Source: Thecamonas trahens ATCC 50062 (lineage: Eukaryota > Apusozoa > Apusomonadida > Apusomonadidae). Taken from it: a DNA stretch of 64,000 nt. This document shows positions 1 through 10,856 of this stretch, piece after piece (the stretch's first letter is position 1; each line of letters opens with the position of its first letter). The notes beneath the pieces were generated by a model. It searched no databases and was not told where the DNA came from. It saw nothing but the letters and a program-made list of their open reading frames with translations. Made by a program: the position numbers and the translations under genes. Where the stretch lies: assembly GCF_000142905.1 (NCBI RefSeq), contig NW_013657656.1, positions 344,991 through 408,990 on the forward strand, written 5' to 3'.

Positions 1-18
1 AACGAAGAGGTCTTTGCC

Positions 19-900
19 ATGTGCGTCGACTTTTGCATCCAGGCCGAGGCTGCAGGAGGAGGCGATGATGGGCACACGACCGGACGCAAGCTCGACGTTG
101 ACGCGCTGGTGGCGGCATCGCCTAAGGAACGGGCTGAGCGCCTTGCAGCGGCATCGCCAGGCGCGCTAGCCGCAGTGGTGGCGGCTGCTATCGACGCGCT
201 GGATCGCAATCGCATCAATGCTGCGCGCAAGATCCTGGCCGCAGAGGAGGACGCACGAGTGGCGAGCGAGCGGGGAGCCAGGGCAGCAGCGAAAGCCAGG
301 GACGCCGCAGCCTTGGCGGCAAGCGAGCTGAAAGATGTGGAGAAGGAGTTGGCATGCGTGCGGAGGGAGCTGGTGGTAGCTCGTGAGCTCGTGGCGGAGC
401 TTCAGGCGGCGGCGGTCGATGAGACGGGCGAGCGTGCGGCGCTGGAGGCCCGGGCCCGGGCGGCCGAGTCGGCGGCAGCGACGGCGCGGCTGGCGGCGAG
501 GGAGGCAGTAGAGGAGGCCGAAGCAAGCAACCGCCAGGTGCGGAAGCTAGTGCGTGACATGCGGGAGATGGCGGCGCAGGGTGTGGCGGCGCAGGCCCGC
601 ATCGATGCGCTGGAGGAGCAGGTCGGCATCCTCGCTGCCGCCGCCCCGCCCTGGTTCCAGCTCCCGGCGTCGCCGTCGGCGCAGCGGGACGGCGCATCAT
701 CGTCACGGGTGGTGCGTCTCGAGTCGCCAAAGGCGGCTGGCACTGGCGGCGGCCCAACGCTTACGGACCACCTCAATCACAAGCTCCTGGCGTCGATGCT
801 CGAGTCGGACGCGGCGGCGCGTTGGGGTCGAGACGACGATGGCGATGGCGACGGCGACGGCGACGGCGACGACAGTGACTCATCAGACTGGGACCCATGA
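19..900 (+). CDS. Coiled-coil protein, 5' end possibly beyond the window
   Basis: I do not recognise this protein. From the first ATG it has 293 residues. The frame stays open upstream to base 1, so it may be the 3' part of a longer gene. Residues about 75-210 are rich in Ala, Glu and Arg with heptad spacing, typical of a long coiled coil. The tail is acidic: a run of Gly-Asp codons (about 838-872) is followed by Ser/Asp. The stop lies 23 bases from the stop of the convergent CCDC61 gene. Third positions are almost all G or C, like the neighbours, which supports real coding. A structural or scaffold role is all that can be suggested. Confidence 0.7.
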   Translation: MCVDFCIQAEAAGGGDDGHTTGRKLDVDALVAASPKERAERLAAASPGALAAVVAAAIDALDRNRINAARKILAAEEDARVASERGARAAAKARDAAALAASELKDVEKELACVRRELVVARELVAELQAAAVDETGERAALEARARAAESAAATARLAAREAVEEAEASNRQVRKLVRDMREMAAQGVAAQARIDALEEQVGILAAAAPPWFQLPASPSAQRDGASSSRVVRLESPKAAGTGGGPTLTDHLNHKLLASMLESDAAARWGRDDDGDGDGDGDGDDSDSSDWDP

Positions 901-923
901 GGTGGCAGAGGGTTTACGTCCTG

Positions 924-2820
924 TCATGCGCGCGGGTAGGCATCGGATCGTTTCGCGCCCTTGAGGAACGACTGGAGGGCGTCGAGCCGAGCGTTGATGT
1001 CGTAGATCTCGTCGCCTCGCGGCGGCGAGGAGCGCGGCGGCGAGGAGCGCGGCGGCGAGCGGCGGGCGTGGCGCGGCGGCGAGAGCGGCTCGTCGGTGAA
1101 GAACGAGTGCGCGGCGCCAGGTCCTGCACGCGGCGGCGCGACAAACAGGCCGTCTGCGCCCGGCGGGTTGCGCGGCGGAAGGGTGGCCTCGAGCTGCGAG
1201 GTGAGTGAGCGCTGCTTCGGCAGGCCGGATGGGGTAGCGCGGCTGCGCTTGTTGCGGCTGCTCGACCGCTTAGATCTGCTTGTCGGCGAGGCCTTGTTTG
1301 CCCTCCGAGACTTGGCCTTGGCCTTGGACGCCGACGTCGACGCCGAGTACAAGCGGTCGGCGACGTGTGCGGCGCGCGAGGCCGAGCGCGAGCGGCGGCG
1401 CGAAGTGCGGCGGCGCGAGTCGCCGATGGACGCGTCCGAGTCGAGCGAGCCGCGGCGGGACGAGGCCCGGGATGAGGCTCGCGACGACGAGCGTGACGAA
1501 GCCCGCCGCCGAGGTGGCGGGCCCCACTTGGAGCTGGTCTTGCTCGACGACGCCATCTTGCGTTTCTGCTCTCGGACATACGCTGTGGGGTCAAAGCGCG
1601 GAAAGGCGGCGCCGGCCGGCGAGCCCCCACGCGAGCGCGAGGTCTTGCGGCGGACACGGGCCTTGACCCGCGAGCGTGAGCGCGACGCCGACGCCGAGTC
1701 GGCGCCCGACGCGGCACCGGGCGACGGGTCGCGGCGCGAGCGCGAGGTTGAGCTGGCACGCCGCGGCCGGCCGGCTCCGGAGCGGCGCGGCGAGTCGCGG
1801 GCAGGCCGCGGCGCGGGCCGCGGCGCCCGCGGGCGCGCCGCCAGCTGCGCCTCCAGGTCAGCGATGATGCCCCGGAGCTCGTCGTTGCGGCGCGCAGACT
1901 CTTCGGCAATGCGACGCGACTGCTCGGCAGCCTCGGCGGCAAGGTCGCGCGCCATCCGAGCCTCCTCGCGCGCCTGGGCCAGCTCAGCCTGGAGCCGGGC
2001 AACGAGGGCAGTCTCGTCCGAGTGGGCAAACGAGACCGAAGCCGCGCCGGGCCCGGCCGCGCGCAGCTCAGCGATCTCACTCCGCAGCCGCTTGATGGTC
2101 CGCTGCAGCGTCGGCGCGTCAACATACTCTAGGTATGTGAGCGGGAGCGGAAAGTGGACCCGATCAAACTCGACGGCGTAGGTGAGAATGAGATACCGCT
2201 TTGAGGCGCGGGCATTGGGACCACCGGCGACCGAGCCGTTGAGCGCCGAAGCGCCATGACGATCAGCATGATTCCGCTTTTGCTTCAAGGCTTCCAAATC
2301 AGCATAGGTCAGCAAATCGATGTAAACAGAGTCAGACGAGCCGTCGAGAGCCGAGACGAGCATACGAAGAAAGACATGAAACGGTTTGTAGTTGCCCGTC
2401 TTGTGGGTGATCTCCTCCACGTACGAAGCCGGAAAGGTACCCCTCCACCTTGCACCCGAAGCAGCCTCTTCAACATCCACATGCAGCGCATTGTTATCCT
2501 CCACACTACATACAGTCACCACCAACACTTGTGAGTTGTTCCCTGAATCATATGCCCTCTCTAGCCCATACCATCCTCCCCTACATACCCACCCGCGTCG
2601 GCCCAAATCGCGCGCCAAAGCCAAAGAGCCACAGCCACAGCCACAGCCACAGCCACAGCCACAGACACAGGCTTCCCTCCCCACCCCCCCCCCCCCCCCC
2701 GCTGTCCAGGCAGACCAGGTTGGTTGGAATGGCATGTACGTACCCCACAGAAATGACATAGGGAACACCAGCAAATGTCAGCTCTGCCACAGACATGGGC
2801 TCCGGCACCGTGGTGGCCAT
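924..2820 (-). CDS. CCDC61: CCDC61 / VFL3 basal-body protein (two exons)
   Basis: This is a homologue of CCDC61 (VFL3), a SAS-6/XRCC4-like protein that positions basal bodies and their rootlet fibres. The head domain matches the family closely: WRGTFPASYVEEITHKTGNY, the IDLLTYADLEALK stretch, and KRYLILTYAVEFDRVHFPLP. It is followed by a coiled coil and a long Ser/Arg-rich tail, with a conserved-looking C-terminal helix (INARLDALQSFLKG). I infer two exons, 2820-2744 and 2505-924. Exon 1 codes for a strand ending YVISVG, and joining it to VEDNNALHVDV restores the family's N-terminal fold. The intron-read-through ORF that starts at 2774 is therefore wrong at its N-terminus. The gene implies a flagellated cell. 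Confidence 0.9.
2506..2743 (-). other. CCDC61 intron with hexanucleotide repeat
   Basis: Inferred spliceosomal intron of 238 bases. On the minus strand the donor reads GTACGT and the acceptor ends TGTATGTAG; the phase joins the two CCDC61 exons correctly. It contains about seven copies of CCACAG (plus strand, about 2630-2668) and a C run of about 18 (near 2685-2701). Confidence 0.7.
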
Positions 2821-3916
2821 GGCTGGTGTCGGAGACAGTTGGGTGGCGGGAGAGTTGGTCGACTCGCGCCAACACCTCGACTCGGCGCCGCCAGGTAGCA
2901 GTCATCCCACAGCCATGTCGCTGACGATTGGTTCGGTGCCACATTGACTGGCTCCCCAAGGCAAAGACATGGATGATGGATGACGCTTGATCTGATTGGG
3001 TTGGCCCTGGTGATGGTAAAGGGGGCTAGTTTGGTTGAAATCGGTATGGGAATGCCTGTGCTGTTGCCATCCACCATGACGAGGTCCTCAACATCACCCG
3101 ACAACACGCCACAGCCAATGACCACAGCCATGCACAACACCATGGCATATAAGGGCCATCAAGCCATGCCTAGCCTAGCCATGCCTAGCCATGAGGATCT
3201 CTCACCACGATGATGGCAGAGGCACTGGACGAGGCGAACGAGATCCTCAACATCACCCGACACACGCCACAGCCAATGATCACAGCCATGCACAACACCA
3301 TGGCAGATAAGGGCCATCAAGCCATGCCTAGCCAAGACGGCCGTGAACATCTCCCACAACGATGATCAAACAGTGAAGAAGATTAAAGGTATGAGACCGC
3401 CTTGCCCATGTCAGCTGGTGTCCCCCCCCCCCCCCCCCGCAAGAGGAGGAGTGCGTTCAAGAGGCCACCACTTGACAACGGGCAGAATCCATGGGCGACG
3501 AGGACTCGTACGAATTGTCGTACGACTTTGTACGGTGACTTATTCCCGAGCTAGCACAGCCATGAACAAGGGTGGGAGGTGAAAGGGAGGAGGAGGGGGG
3601 GGGGGGGGGGGGAGGGGTATAGAAGAAGGTGGAGTACAAGGTGTGTCACCTTTATGGTGGGTTTGCTGTCTGTCTCTCTCTCTCTCTCTTTCTCTTTGTT
3701 GCTCTTGGCTTGGTTGTTGCCGTCCGCGGGTCGCTGACGGGCGGAACAAGCCATCCCCCCCAAGAGGTGGTGGGAGGAGGAAGGGAATGGGGAGGGGTTG
3801 AGGGGGGTTGAGGGGGCACCTTCCCTGGTCAGCTACCAAGAACGAGGGGGGTTGGAGGTGAAGGTATGGAGGGGGGGGATGAAAGACTCATGTGTTCATG
3901 GGTGTTGGTGTGCGTA
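2821..3916. other. Spacer between CCDC61 and the ankyrin gene
   Basis: Besides the 159-base tandem duplication, this stretch holds poly-C (3421-3438), poly-G (about 3596-3612) and CT-repeat tracts (about 3672-3700). The first exon(s) of the ankyrin gene should lie here. A donor-like AAAGGTATGAG occurs near 3388 and another near 3860, but I could not fix the start codon. Confidence 0.5.
3081..3375. repeat. Imperfect tandem duplication, period about 159 bases
   Basis: The first copy begins near 3081 and the second near 3240. The best-conserved core, about 94 bases (3081-3174 and 3240-3333), differs at only a few positions. Similarity continues more weakly afterwards (GGATCTCTCACCACGATGAT near 3194, ACATCTCCCACAACGATGAT near 3347). 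It lies between the divergent CCDC61 and ankyrin genes, so it may carry duplicated promoter elements. Confidence 0.8.
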
Positions 3917-6481
3917 GGAGTCGTACGCGGAGGAGGACGACATCGATGACCCGCTCATTCTGGCGGCATCGTGTGGAGACATGGCGTCGGTGCAGGAGCT
4001 GCTGGACCGGGGACACCCTGTAGACGTCGAGCAGACGACGTACGCACTGACGCCGCTGCTGGCGGCGTGCCAGCATGGTCACACAAACTGTGCTCGACTG
4101 CTGCTTGCTGCTGGGGCCACGATGACCGAGGCCAACACTGTCGGCGGCAAGACGTCGGCGCTGTACTTTGCTGTCGACTCGCGCCGAGTCACGCTCGTCC
4201 AGCTCCTGCTTAAGCGTGGAGTGGATCTCAACTCGCGGAACGGCCCGCGGAAGATCACCCCACTGTTCCTGGCAGTGATGAAGGAGGCGCGCGACATGGT
4301 CAATGTCCTGCTTGCTGCTGGCGCCAATCCCAACGTGGCGACGTCGGACAAGCTCGCCCTCCCCCTCAATCAGGCGGCCAAGTCCGGGTCGCTCGATATT
4401 GTGGCGCAGCTGCTACAGGCCGGCGCATCGCTCGACGTGGAGACCTCGACCGGCCACTCGCCGCTGTTCCTCGCGGTCGACGCAGGTCACACAGACGTGG
4501 TGGCTCTCATCCTAGAGGAGGGGGCCAACCCGCAGGCGCGTGTCAACCAAAAGAACGGGCCGGCCATGCTCACCGCGCTGCACGCAGCATCGGGCAACGG
4601 CGACTTGGAGATTGTGCAAATGTTGCTGGCAGCCGGCGCCGAAGCCGACCCCGTCTCTGCGCGGGCCCATTTTACGCCGCTGCACAATGCAGCACGGCGT
4701 GGGCACGCCGACGTCGTCATCGAGCTTTTGGACGCCGGCGCCAACGTCGGCGCGCTGACCAAGGGCGAGACAACGGTTCTGTTCTCGGCCGTCAAGTTTG
4801 CGCAGCGCAAGGTGGCCAAGATCCTCATCGACGCCAACGCACACATCAACGCCCGCAACGGCGAGCGGCGGGTGACTGCCCTGTACATTGCCGCCTGCCA
4901 GGGTTATGTCGACCTCTGCGCCGATCTCATTACCGCCGGCGCTCTTGTCAACGCAGTGTGCTCAGACACGTACTCGACGCCGTTCAACGCCGCGGTCCGC
5001 AACGGGCACACTGAGGTCGCCAAGCTTCTGCTCCAGCACGACGTCGACATCAGCATTCCCAACATCAACGGATACTCGTCGCTCTACATCGCGGCCGAGT
5101 TTGACCGCTGCGACATTCTCAAGGAGCTCCTGGCACGTGGCATGTCGCCCAACCAGGCGTGCGGACGTGGTAAGTTCTCACCCATTTACATTGCCTGCAA
5201 GCGCGGGCACCTCTACTGCGCCGAGCTTCTCATCCGTGCCGGCGCCGACATCAATGTCGCATCCAAGCACAAGCACCTGACCTCGCTCACCGGTGCGTGC
5301 CGCGGCGGCCGCCACGACATTGTGCAACTCCTCTTTGAGCACGGCGTCGACCATGCCATCCGGACCGAGAAGGGCTTTACCTCGCTCTTTGTCGCCGCCG
5401 AGTTTGGCCACAAGCACGTTGTCAAGTTTCTCATCGAGAACGGCGCGCCCGTCGACGACGCCAACGGGCCGGACAACCTCACGGCTCTTTACATTGCGGC
5501 CGAGAAGGGTCACTTTCTTGTGGCGCGCGTCCTTCTCGAGGCCGGCGCCGACCCCAACCTGGCCACCTCGCACGAGACGCCGACGCCGCTCCTCGCTGCG
5601 CTCCACTTTCAGCGGACCAACCTGGTCACCGAGCTCCTCAAGTGGGGCGCGTCGCCCAAGACCCGCACTGCGACGGGCCTTTCGGTTCTCTACGTTGCCG
5701 TTGCCACCAACCAAGCCGAGATCGTCGCCGCTCTTCTCGCCGCCGCCCCGCTCGACGACCTTGGCATCAACGAGGTATCTGGCGCGACGCCGCCTGCTTC
5801 GGGCGAGGCGGCTGCCAACCCGCTGCCCGAGACGCCGCTGCTGCGCGCCGTCACCGACGGCAACGACGCCATCGTTGACCTACTGCTGGACAACGGGGCA
5901 GACGCTAACGTGGCGGCCGCCGGCGTGGCGCCGCTGGCCAAGGCCGCAGCCGCCGGCTTTGTCTACATCGCCACCCAGCTCGTCGCCAAAGGCGCCGACG
6001 TCACAGTCACCAGCCCGGGCGGCCGCACCCCCTCCATCACGCCGTCCGCCACGGCTCCGTCGAGCTCATTGAGCTGCTCCTCACCAACGGCGCAGACGTC
6101 AACGCCAAGAACGACCGCGGTGCCACCCCGCTCTTCCTTGCCTGTCTCGAGGCCGACGCAGCAGCCGTCCAGGTCCTCCTCGCCGCAGACGCCGACCCCA
6201 ACATTGGCACTGCCCGCGACTACTACCCGCTCTTCTGCGCGGCAGAGTACGAGGCTGTCCCCATCGTCGGCCAGCTCATTGCAGCGGGCGCAAACGTTAA
6301 CCAGCCGAACGGCAAGCACGCCATCACCGCCCTCTTTGTCGCCTCGCAGATTGGCTCTTTGGCCATCGTCGACGCCCTCACCGCTGCCGGCGCAGAGCCC
6401 TTTGAGCATGGTACCGTTACCGTCACCGAGGATGAGGCTTTTGCCTCGGGTGACGACTCGGGCATTGGTGACCTCGAGTAA
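3917..6481 (+). CDS. Long ankyrin-repeat protein (frameshifted assembly)
   Basis: Almost the whole product is ankyrin repeats: about 24 units of 33-35 residues with the usual TPLxxAxxxGHxxxVxxLLxxGA pattern. Repeats begin before the first internal ATG at 3981: residues translated from 3917 (DDIDDPLILAASCGD) form the first repeat, just after a splice acceptor ending GCGTAG. An upstream exon must therefore supply the start. Around 6025-6033 (a C run) the frame breaks. Adding one base restores TPLHHAVRHGSVELIELLL and three more repeats, ending at TAA 6479-6481 after an acidic tail. The ORF running on to 6554 is a shadow. No catalytic or membrane segment is seen; it is probably a protein-binding scaffold. 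Confidence 0.85.
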
Positions 6482-6761
6482 ACCCCCCCCCCCCCCGCCA
6501 CGCACACACACACCCTCCTCGCATCTCGGCCGTCGCCATGTGCCCCCGACTTGATGCCCATCGCCATCGCCCATCGCCAGTCATCGCCGCCTCCGCCCCA
6601 TTGCGACTTGTCGCCACCGTCGCTTGCCCACCGCCCCCCCCCTAACACACACACACACACACACAAACACCTCACCCCTCACCCTCCATACTCCCACGGG
6701 CTGCAGCACTGCAGACGCTTGCTCCGTACCCCCCCCCCCCCTCCCCCCCCTTCCCTCCCAC

Positions 6762-7454
6762 ATGAAAGACATCCTGTTGACGGCCCGGACCAAGGGCAAG
6801 CGCGGGGCAAAGGTCAATGTGGTGGAAGCTGTGGCCAAGGCCGGCGGACGTGCTGCATACGCTCCTCTTGCTCGCCCTCAAGTCCCGCGGGCCATGATGT
6901 ACTCTTCCACCACGACAGAGGGTGCAGAGGTAGCGGCCCCTCGTGCGGCTGGCATCCGACCAGCCGATGCGGTGGCCGAGGTGACGGCAGCCAAGTTGGC
7001 GGACGCAGACAAGGCGCTCGCGGCTATCAACACCGACGCGCGTATCCTCAACACCACCCAGCACGTCATTGGCTCGACCGCCGGCGCATCGTCGGCCGGA
7101 TTTGATGTCTACCGCAAGACGCGCAACCTCGAGCGCAATCGCCTCGAGCGCCTGGAGCACCTCGATCGGGAGCTCGAGGCCCAGGCAGAGTACGCCCGCA
7201 AGGTCGCCGAGACCCAGGCCCGTCTCGATGCAGAGGCTGCCAAGAAGAAGCGCAAGCGCGAGGCCAAGAAGCAGCGCCAGCGCGAGCGCAAGCGCCAGAA
7301 GAAGCTCGAGAACATGCGATTCGAGCCGACCGCGCCGTTAGCCCAACCTCCTCCTCCCGCCACGTCAGGCCCTGCTCCTGCTCCTCCTCCTCCTCCTCCT
7401 CCCACCTCGTCGAGCCCTGCTCCTCCTCCTCCTCCTCGCCCAACCACACCATAA
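6762..7454 (+). CDS. PRKRIP1: PRKRIP1-like spliceosomal protein (DUF1168)
   Basis: A 230-residue protein matching the PRKRIP1 family. The signature is VIGSTAGASSAGFDVYRK followed by a long basic helix (about residues 125-185, many Arg/Lys/Glu). In human PRKRIP1 this long helix bridges the U2 snRNP and the active site in the spliceosomal C complex; that role is family knowledge. The last 45 residues are Pro-rich. The start is the ATG right after a C-rich leader. The preceding spacer is only 280 bases and holds a CA repeat (about 6640-6665). Confidence 0.82.
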   Translation: MKDILLTARTKGKRGAKVNVVEAVAKAGGRAAYAPLARPQVPRAMMYSSTTTEGAEVAAPRAAGIRPADAVAEVTAAKLADADKALAAINTDARILNTTQHVIGSTAGASSAGFDVYRKTRNLERNRLERLEHLDRELEAQAEYARKVAETQARLDAEAAKKKRKREAKKQRQRERKRQKKLENMRFEPTAPLAQPPPPATSGPAPAPPPPPPPTSSSPAPPPPPRPTTP

Positions 7455-7733
7455 ACTGTCCAAGACAAAGCCGACACTCCAGGCAAAGCATTTGATCATC
7501 TCCTCGCTGTTGACCACCAACCACGTCGATGCACATCCGTAGCCAGGCAAGTCACGACAAAGCGACAAAGCGATCAACTGGTGACAAGGACGTCGCCAGC
7601 TCGTCAGTTTGCGCTTCCGAGCCGCAAAGCCGGAGTGGCGCCGACAGAGTGGCGCTGACCGAGTGGCACCAACTGTCACTTCACTCACCACCCACCACCA
7701 ACCACCAACCACGCACACAGAGCACACATACAC

Positions 7734-10700
7734 ATGCGGCAAACACCACAACGCATATATCCCATCCACAGCCACAGGACCAGCCCCTCATCTCCTTTTC
7801 TAGCCCGTGGACTCACTCGGTCGCCTGCCCCGTACCCGGCAACTCTGCCTCGTCCGCCACGGCCAGCTTCATCAGCTGCTGCTGCGGTTGCTGGTCGCGC
7901 TGGTTCCACATCATCGTCACCGATGTATGATGGTGTCATGCATAGGCAGGGTGTGGTGGCAAGACCGGCGACTACGCTTTCGTTTTACTCTTCGTCAGCA
8001 CGCAAGCACAGACTTGATCCGCTGCCAAGAACAGGGCGCCATGCGCATCGCCGCCCGCCATCAACTGCACCATCGCCGCCTCGACATGTCTCGTCGACTG
8101 CTGCCGCTGCCGCCGCTGCTCGTCCGCCTTCGGCTGGCTCGCCGCGGCGGACATCTCGTCCGAGTCAGTATGCTGCGGGTGTTGGGCGGGCCCGGCGGCC
8201 CGGGGCTCAGAGACTGGCGCCGATGGCCTCGTTCGGATCGGACGTGGCAAGCGGCATGGATCACGGAAGTTGGATGGCGAGGAGCAGGCCAGGGGACAGC
8301 GACGACGACGACTCGTTCTCGGTCGCAACTGTTGTTTGCCCCTCGCCTGACCCAAGCTCGTCCTCGTCAGAGTCGATGAGCGGCTCGTTTGGATCGGCGG
8401 CCTCGGATCGCATCGCCTCGGGGTCTGAGGCCGAGCTCCCGGCGTGGTCAGCGTCGCAAGTCTCGGCCTCGGGAAGCGACGAGTCCGAGTATGGCTCGTT
8501 CTGCTCGGCCAACACCACTTGTGCGTTGCACGGGGTTCACGGCCTGCACGGGCCGCGTGCACCTGACGAGCCGGCGTCGTGGTCGACCGAGCAAGCCTCC
8601 AACTCGGCATCCACAGGTCCGGTCGGTGACGAAGCAAACCCGCTGTTTGCCGCTGACTGGCAGCAGCCGGGCTTTGTGCCGCGCTCGGCGCTTGTTGCCT
8701 CGCCCATGCCGCCCGTTTCTTCGCACCCTGCCCTCGAGGGCTCGTTCAACGTCTACCGGCCTGTCATCAACATCGACCTTCAGCTTGCCGAGGACCATAC
8801 TTCAGGCCGAGCAAACGGGCCGGGTGGAGCAGGCGGCGCAGATGCATATCTCGATGATGATGACTTTTCGTCCGACTCGTCCAACAGTGAGCACGGGCAG
8901 CAGCTCCGCGCCGCGTCATCCGCCAAAGCTGCTGACGACAATAGTGACAGCTCAGATGATGACGAGGCGCTCAACCTGATCTCGATCTCGCACGCCCAGT
9001 TTGCACATGCCTCGGACCTGGTTGTCAACTCGCTTCGCGGCCCGCCGGATCTCCGCAGGTCGCTTCGCTCGCTGACCAAGATGCCGGAGCCACACCTTCG
9101 CGAGCCAATCACTTACCTCTCAGGTCTTGGCGAGCTGCAGCTGGAGGCGTCGCGGCTGCCGGCTCAGGCGCTCGCCGAGGAGCTCCTGGCCAAGCACATG
9201 ACCGCGTTCCTTCCACCAGACCGCAAGTATGTAGCCCTACTTGCCACCCGGCACCTGATGAGTGCTGCCCTAGGCGACGCCGACTTTGTGCGGGAGTCGC
9301 TCTGCTCCGAGCCGTTCATTGCCTTTGTCCGGCGGACCGGGCCATCCAAGAAGCCGCTACTTGACGTCATCGAGGACATGGTTCACGAGTGCAAGGAGCT
9401 GCGAGTCCGCTCGGTCCTCCGCGACATCAAGACGAACAGCCCGCCAATGCACAAGGCCATCGGCATGCTGTGGGCGGTCAACACACCTGGCGTCCACTGG
9501 CGGACGGCATGGGATCTCTCGCAGCGGCTGGCCCGGCTGCTGGACCTCGACTCGCCGCACCATCTGGCCCGGCCCGATGTTCAGGCTGCGGTCATGGCGT
9601 ACGTCGAGTCGGGAGACCGCGAGGCCATGGCTGCTGCCGCCGCTGCTGCCACCGCCGCCGCCGAGGCCGAGGCCGCCCGCCAAACGCTCGCTGCCAACAT
9701 GCTTGCCGACTCGCAGCGGCGTGCGCTCGACGCTCTATCTATCAATCTCGGTCGCCTGGCAAGCCACGGGAGTGGCGTGTGGATGGCACTCCGTGATGCG
9801 CTTGTCAGTTGCCTCCGCCTCTTTCCAGAGCTTCGGCTCAAGGCGCTCGACAAGTTGATCAAAACTGCAGTGAGCGAGTACTCTGTTGTTGACGTCGATC
9901 TGCTTTCTCTCGTTCAGCACCCCTTTGCCGACGACGCGCTGGGCGCGCTGGGCAAGCGGCTTGCGCCGACACTGCCCAGATATGCAGCGCAGGCTGCGCT
10001 CACGCTGGTCGTCGTCCGCCGCGCCGAGGTCTTTGACAAGCTTCGCGCCATCGTCGCCGAGCCGTTTGCCTCAACCACCATGCAGAGCCTCGCGCTCGAC
10101 TGGACCTTCTGGCTCGTCGAGTACCCCGGCACAAAGCGTGTGCTGCGTGCCGAGACCCAGCTCGAGGAGCTGCTTGGCATGGAGTTTGTGGGCACCGACA
10201 ACAACGGTTCTGGTCAAGGCGGAGCCAAAGTCCACACGCCATCGACAGCATCCGAGACCTCGTGGGACGGCGACGAGGTCTTGACTGCCCGCTTCGAGCT
10301 TGCGGCATCGTCCATCACCAACTGGGTTCTGGAGCAGGCGCTCCACCACGCGCAAGCAGTTGCGCTCGGCACGTGGGTTGGTATCACCCGCACCAAATGC
10401 CGGATATGTCGTCTCCAGGTCTGTTACGTCTCGAAAGTAGAGGTCCCGCGCGGGAGCGCAGATCGGAGCCGGCGGCTTCGATGCGCGAGCTTCGAGTGCA
10501 GCGCCGGCGGCGGCGCTCCAGGTCTGCCGCCCGTCTGCGAGCATCCGGCCAAGCAGCGGGTAGTCACCCGCCAGCGGCTTCCTGCCACCCGAGTCTACCA
10601 GCCGCCGACGTGGCTGTACACGCTCGGATGTGCAGGGTGCGGGACCCGCCTTCGCAAAGCGACGTACATCGCCGGCTCGGGCACTAATGGAGATGTTGTG

Positions 10701-10856
10701 GTTGTCGACTCACTCATTGACAACGGCCGGACCGCCCAAGATCGTATCCAAGGCGGCTCCTCTGTCCTCCTTCTATCCAAGTCCGATCTCAAAGAGTGGC
10801 TCGGCGGCTGCACCCGCTTTGTCTCTGCCGTCCCCGCCCCCGAGCCGCTGCCGTAG
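7734..10856 (+). CDS. Large unknown protein with C-terminal Cys cluster
   Basis: I do not recognise this family. The open frame codes for up to 1040 residues. The first ~180 are low-complexity (Ser, Pro, Ala, Arg) and the true start may be a later ATG, for example 7923. Residues about 170-430 are acidic and Ser-rich. Residues about 450-830 look helical (IKTAVSEYSVVDVDLLSLVQ). Residues about 885-1000 carry paired cysteines (CRICRLQVC, then FEC, VCEH and CAGCGTRLRK) that could form a treble-clef-like zinc site. No enzymatic motif or membrane span is visible. Confidence 0.72.
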   Translation: MRQTPQRIYPIHSHRTSPSSPFLARGLTRSPAPYPATLPRPPRPASSAAAAVAGRAGSTSSSPMYDGVMHRQGVVARPATTLSFYSSSARKHRLDPLPRTGRHAHRRPPSTAPSPPRHVSSTAAAAAAARPPSAGSPRRTSRPSQYAAGVGRARRPGAQRLAPMASFGSDVASGMDHGSWMARSRPGDSDDDDSFSVATVVCPSPDPSSSSSESMSGSFGSAASDRIASGSEAELPAWSASQVSASGSDESEYGSFCSANTTCALHGVHGLHGPRAPDEPASWSTEQASNSASTGPVGDEANPLFAADWQQPGFVPRSALVASPMPPVSSHPALEGSFNVYRPVINIDLQLAEDHTSGRANGPGGAGGADAYLDDDDFSSDSSNSEHGQQLRAASSAKAADDNSDSSDDDEALNLISISHAQFAHASDLVVNSLRGPPDLRRSLRSLTKMPEPHLREPITYLSGLGELQLEASRLPAQALAEELLAKHMTAFLPPDRKYVALLATRHLMSAALGDADFVRESLCSEPFIAFVRRTGPSKKPLLDVIEDMVHECKELRVRSVLRDIKTNSPPMHKAIGMLWAVNTPGVHWRTAWDLSQRLARLLDLDSPHHLARPDVQAAVMAYVESGDREAMAAAAAAATAAAEAEAARQTLAANMLADSQRRALDALSINLGRLASHGSGVWMALRDALVSCLRLFPELRLKALDKLIKTAVSEYSVVDVDLLSLVQHPFADDALGALGKRLAPTLPRYAAQAALTLVVVRRAEVFDKLRAIVAEPFASTTMQSLALDWTFWLVEYPGTKRVLRAETQLEELLGMEFVGTDNNGSGQGGAKVHTPSTASETSWDGDEVLTARFELAASSITNWVLEQALHHAQAVALGTWVGITRTKCRICRLQVCYVSKVEVPRGSADRSRRLRCASFECSAGGGAPGLPPVCEHPAKQRVVTRQRLPATRVYQPPTWLYTLGCAGCGTRLRKATYIAGSGTNGDVVVVDSLIDNGRTAQDRIQGGSSVLLLSKSDLKEWLGGCTRFVSAVPAPEPLP

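Noticed and set aside
914-2181. Long ORFs on both strands overlapping CCDC61 (403 and 361 codons)
   Set aside because: Both are Arg/Ala/Pro-rich shadows of the Ser/Arg-rich CCDC61 tail; only the CCDC61 frame has family motifs.
6482-6554. C-terminal extension of the ankyrin protein to 6554
   Set aside because: It belongs to the shifted frame after 6030; the ankyrin-consistent frame stops at 6481.
8061-8637. Minus-strand ORFs opposite the Cys-tailed protein
   Set aside because: The Ser-run antisense gives Arg/Pro/Thr-rich strings without domains.
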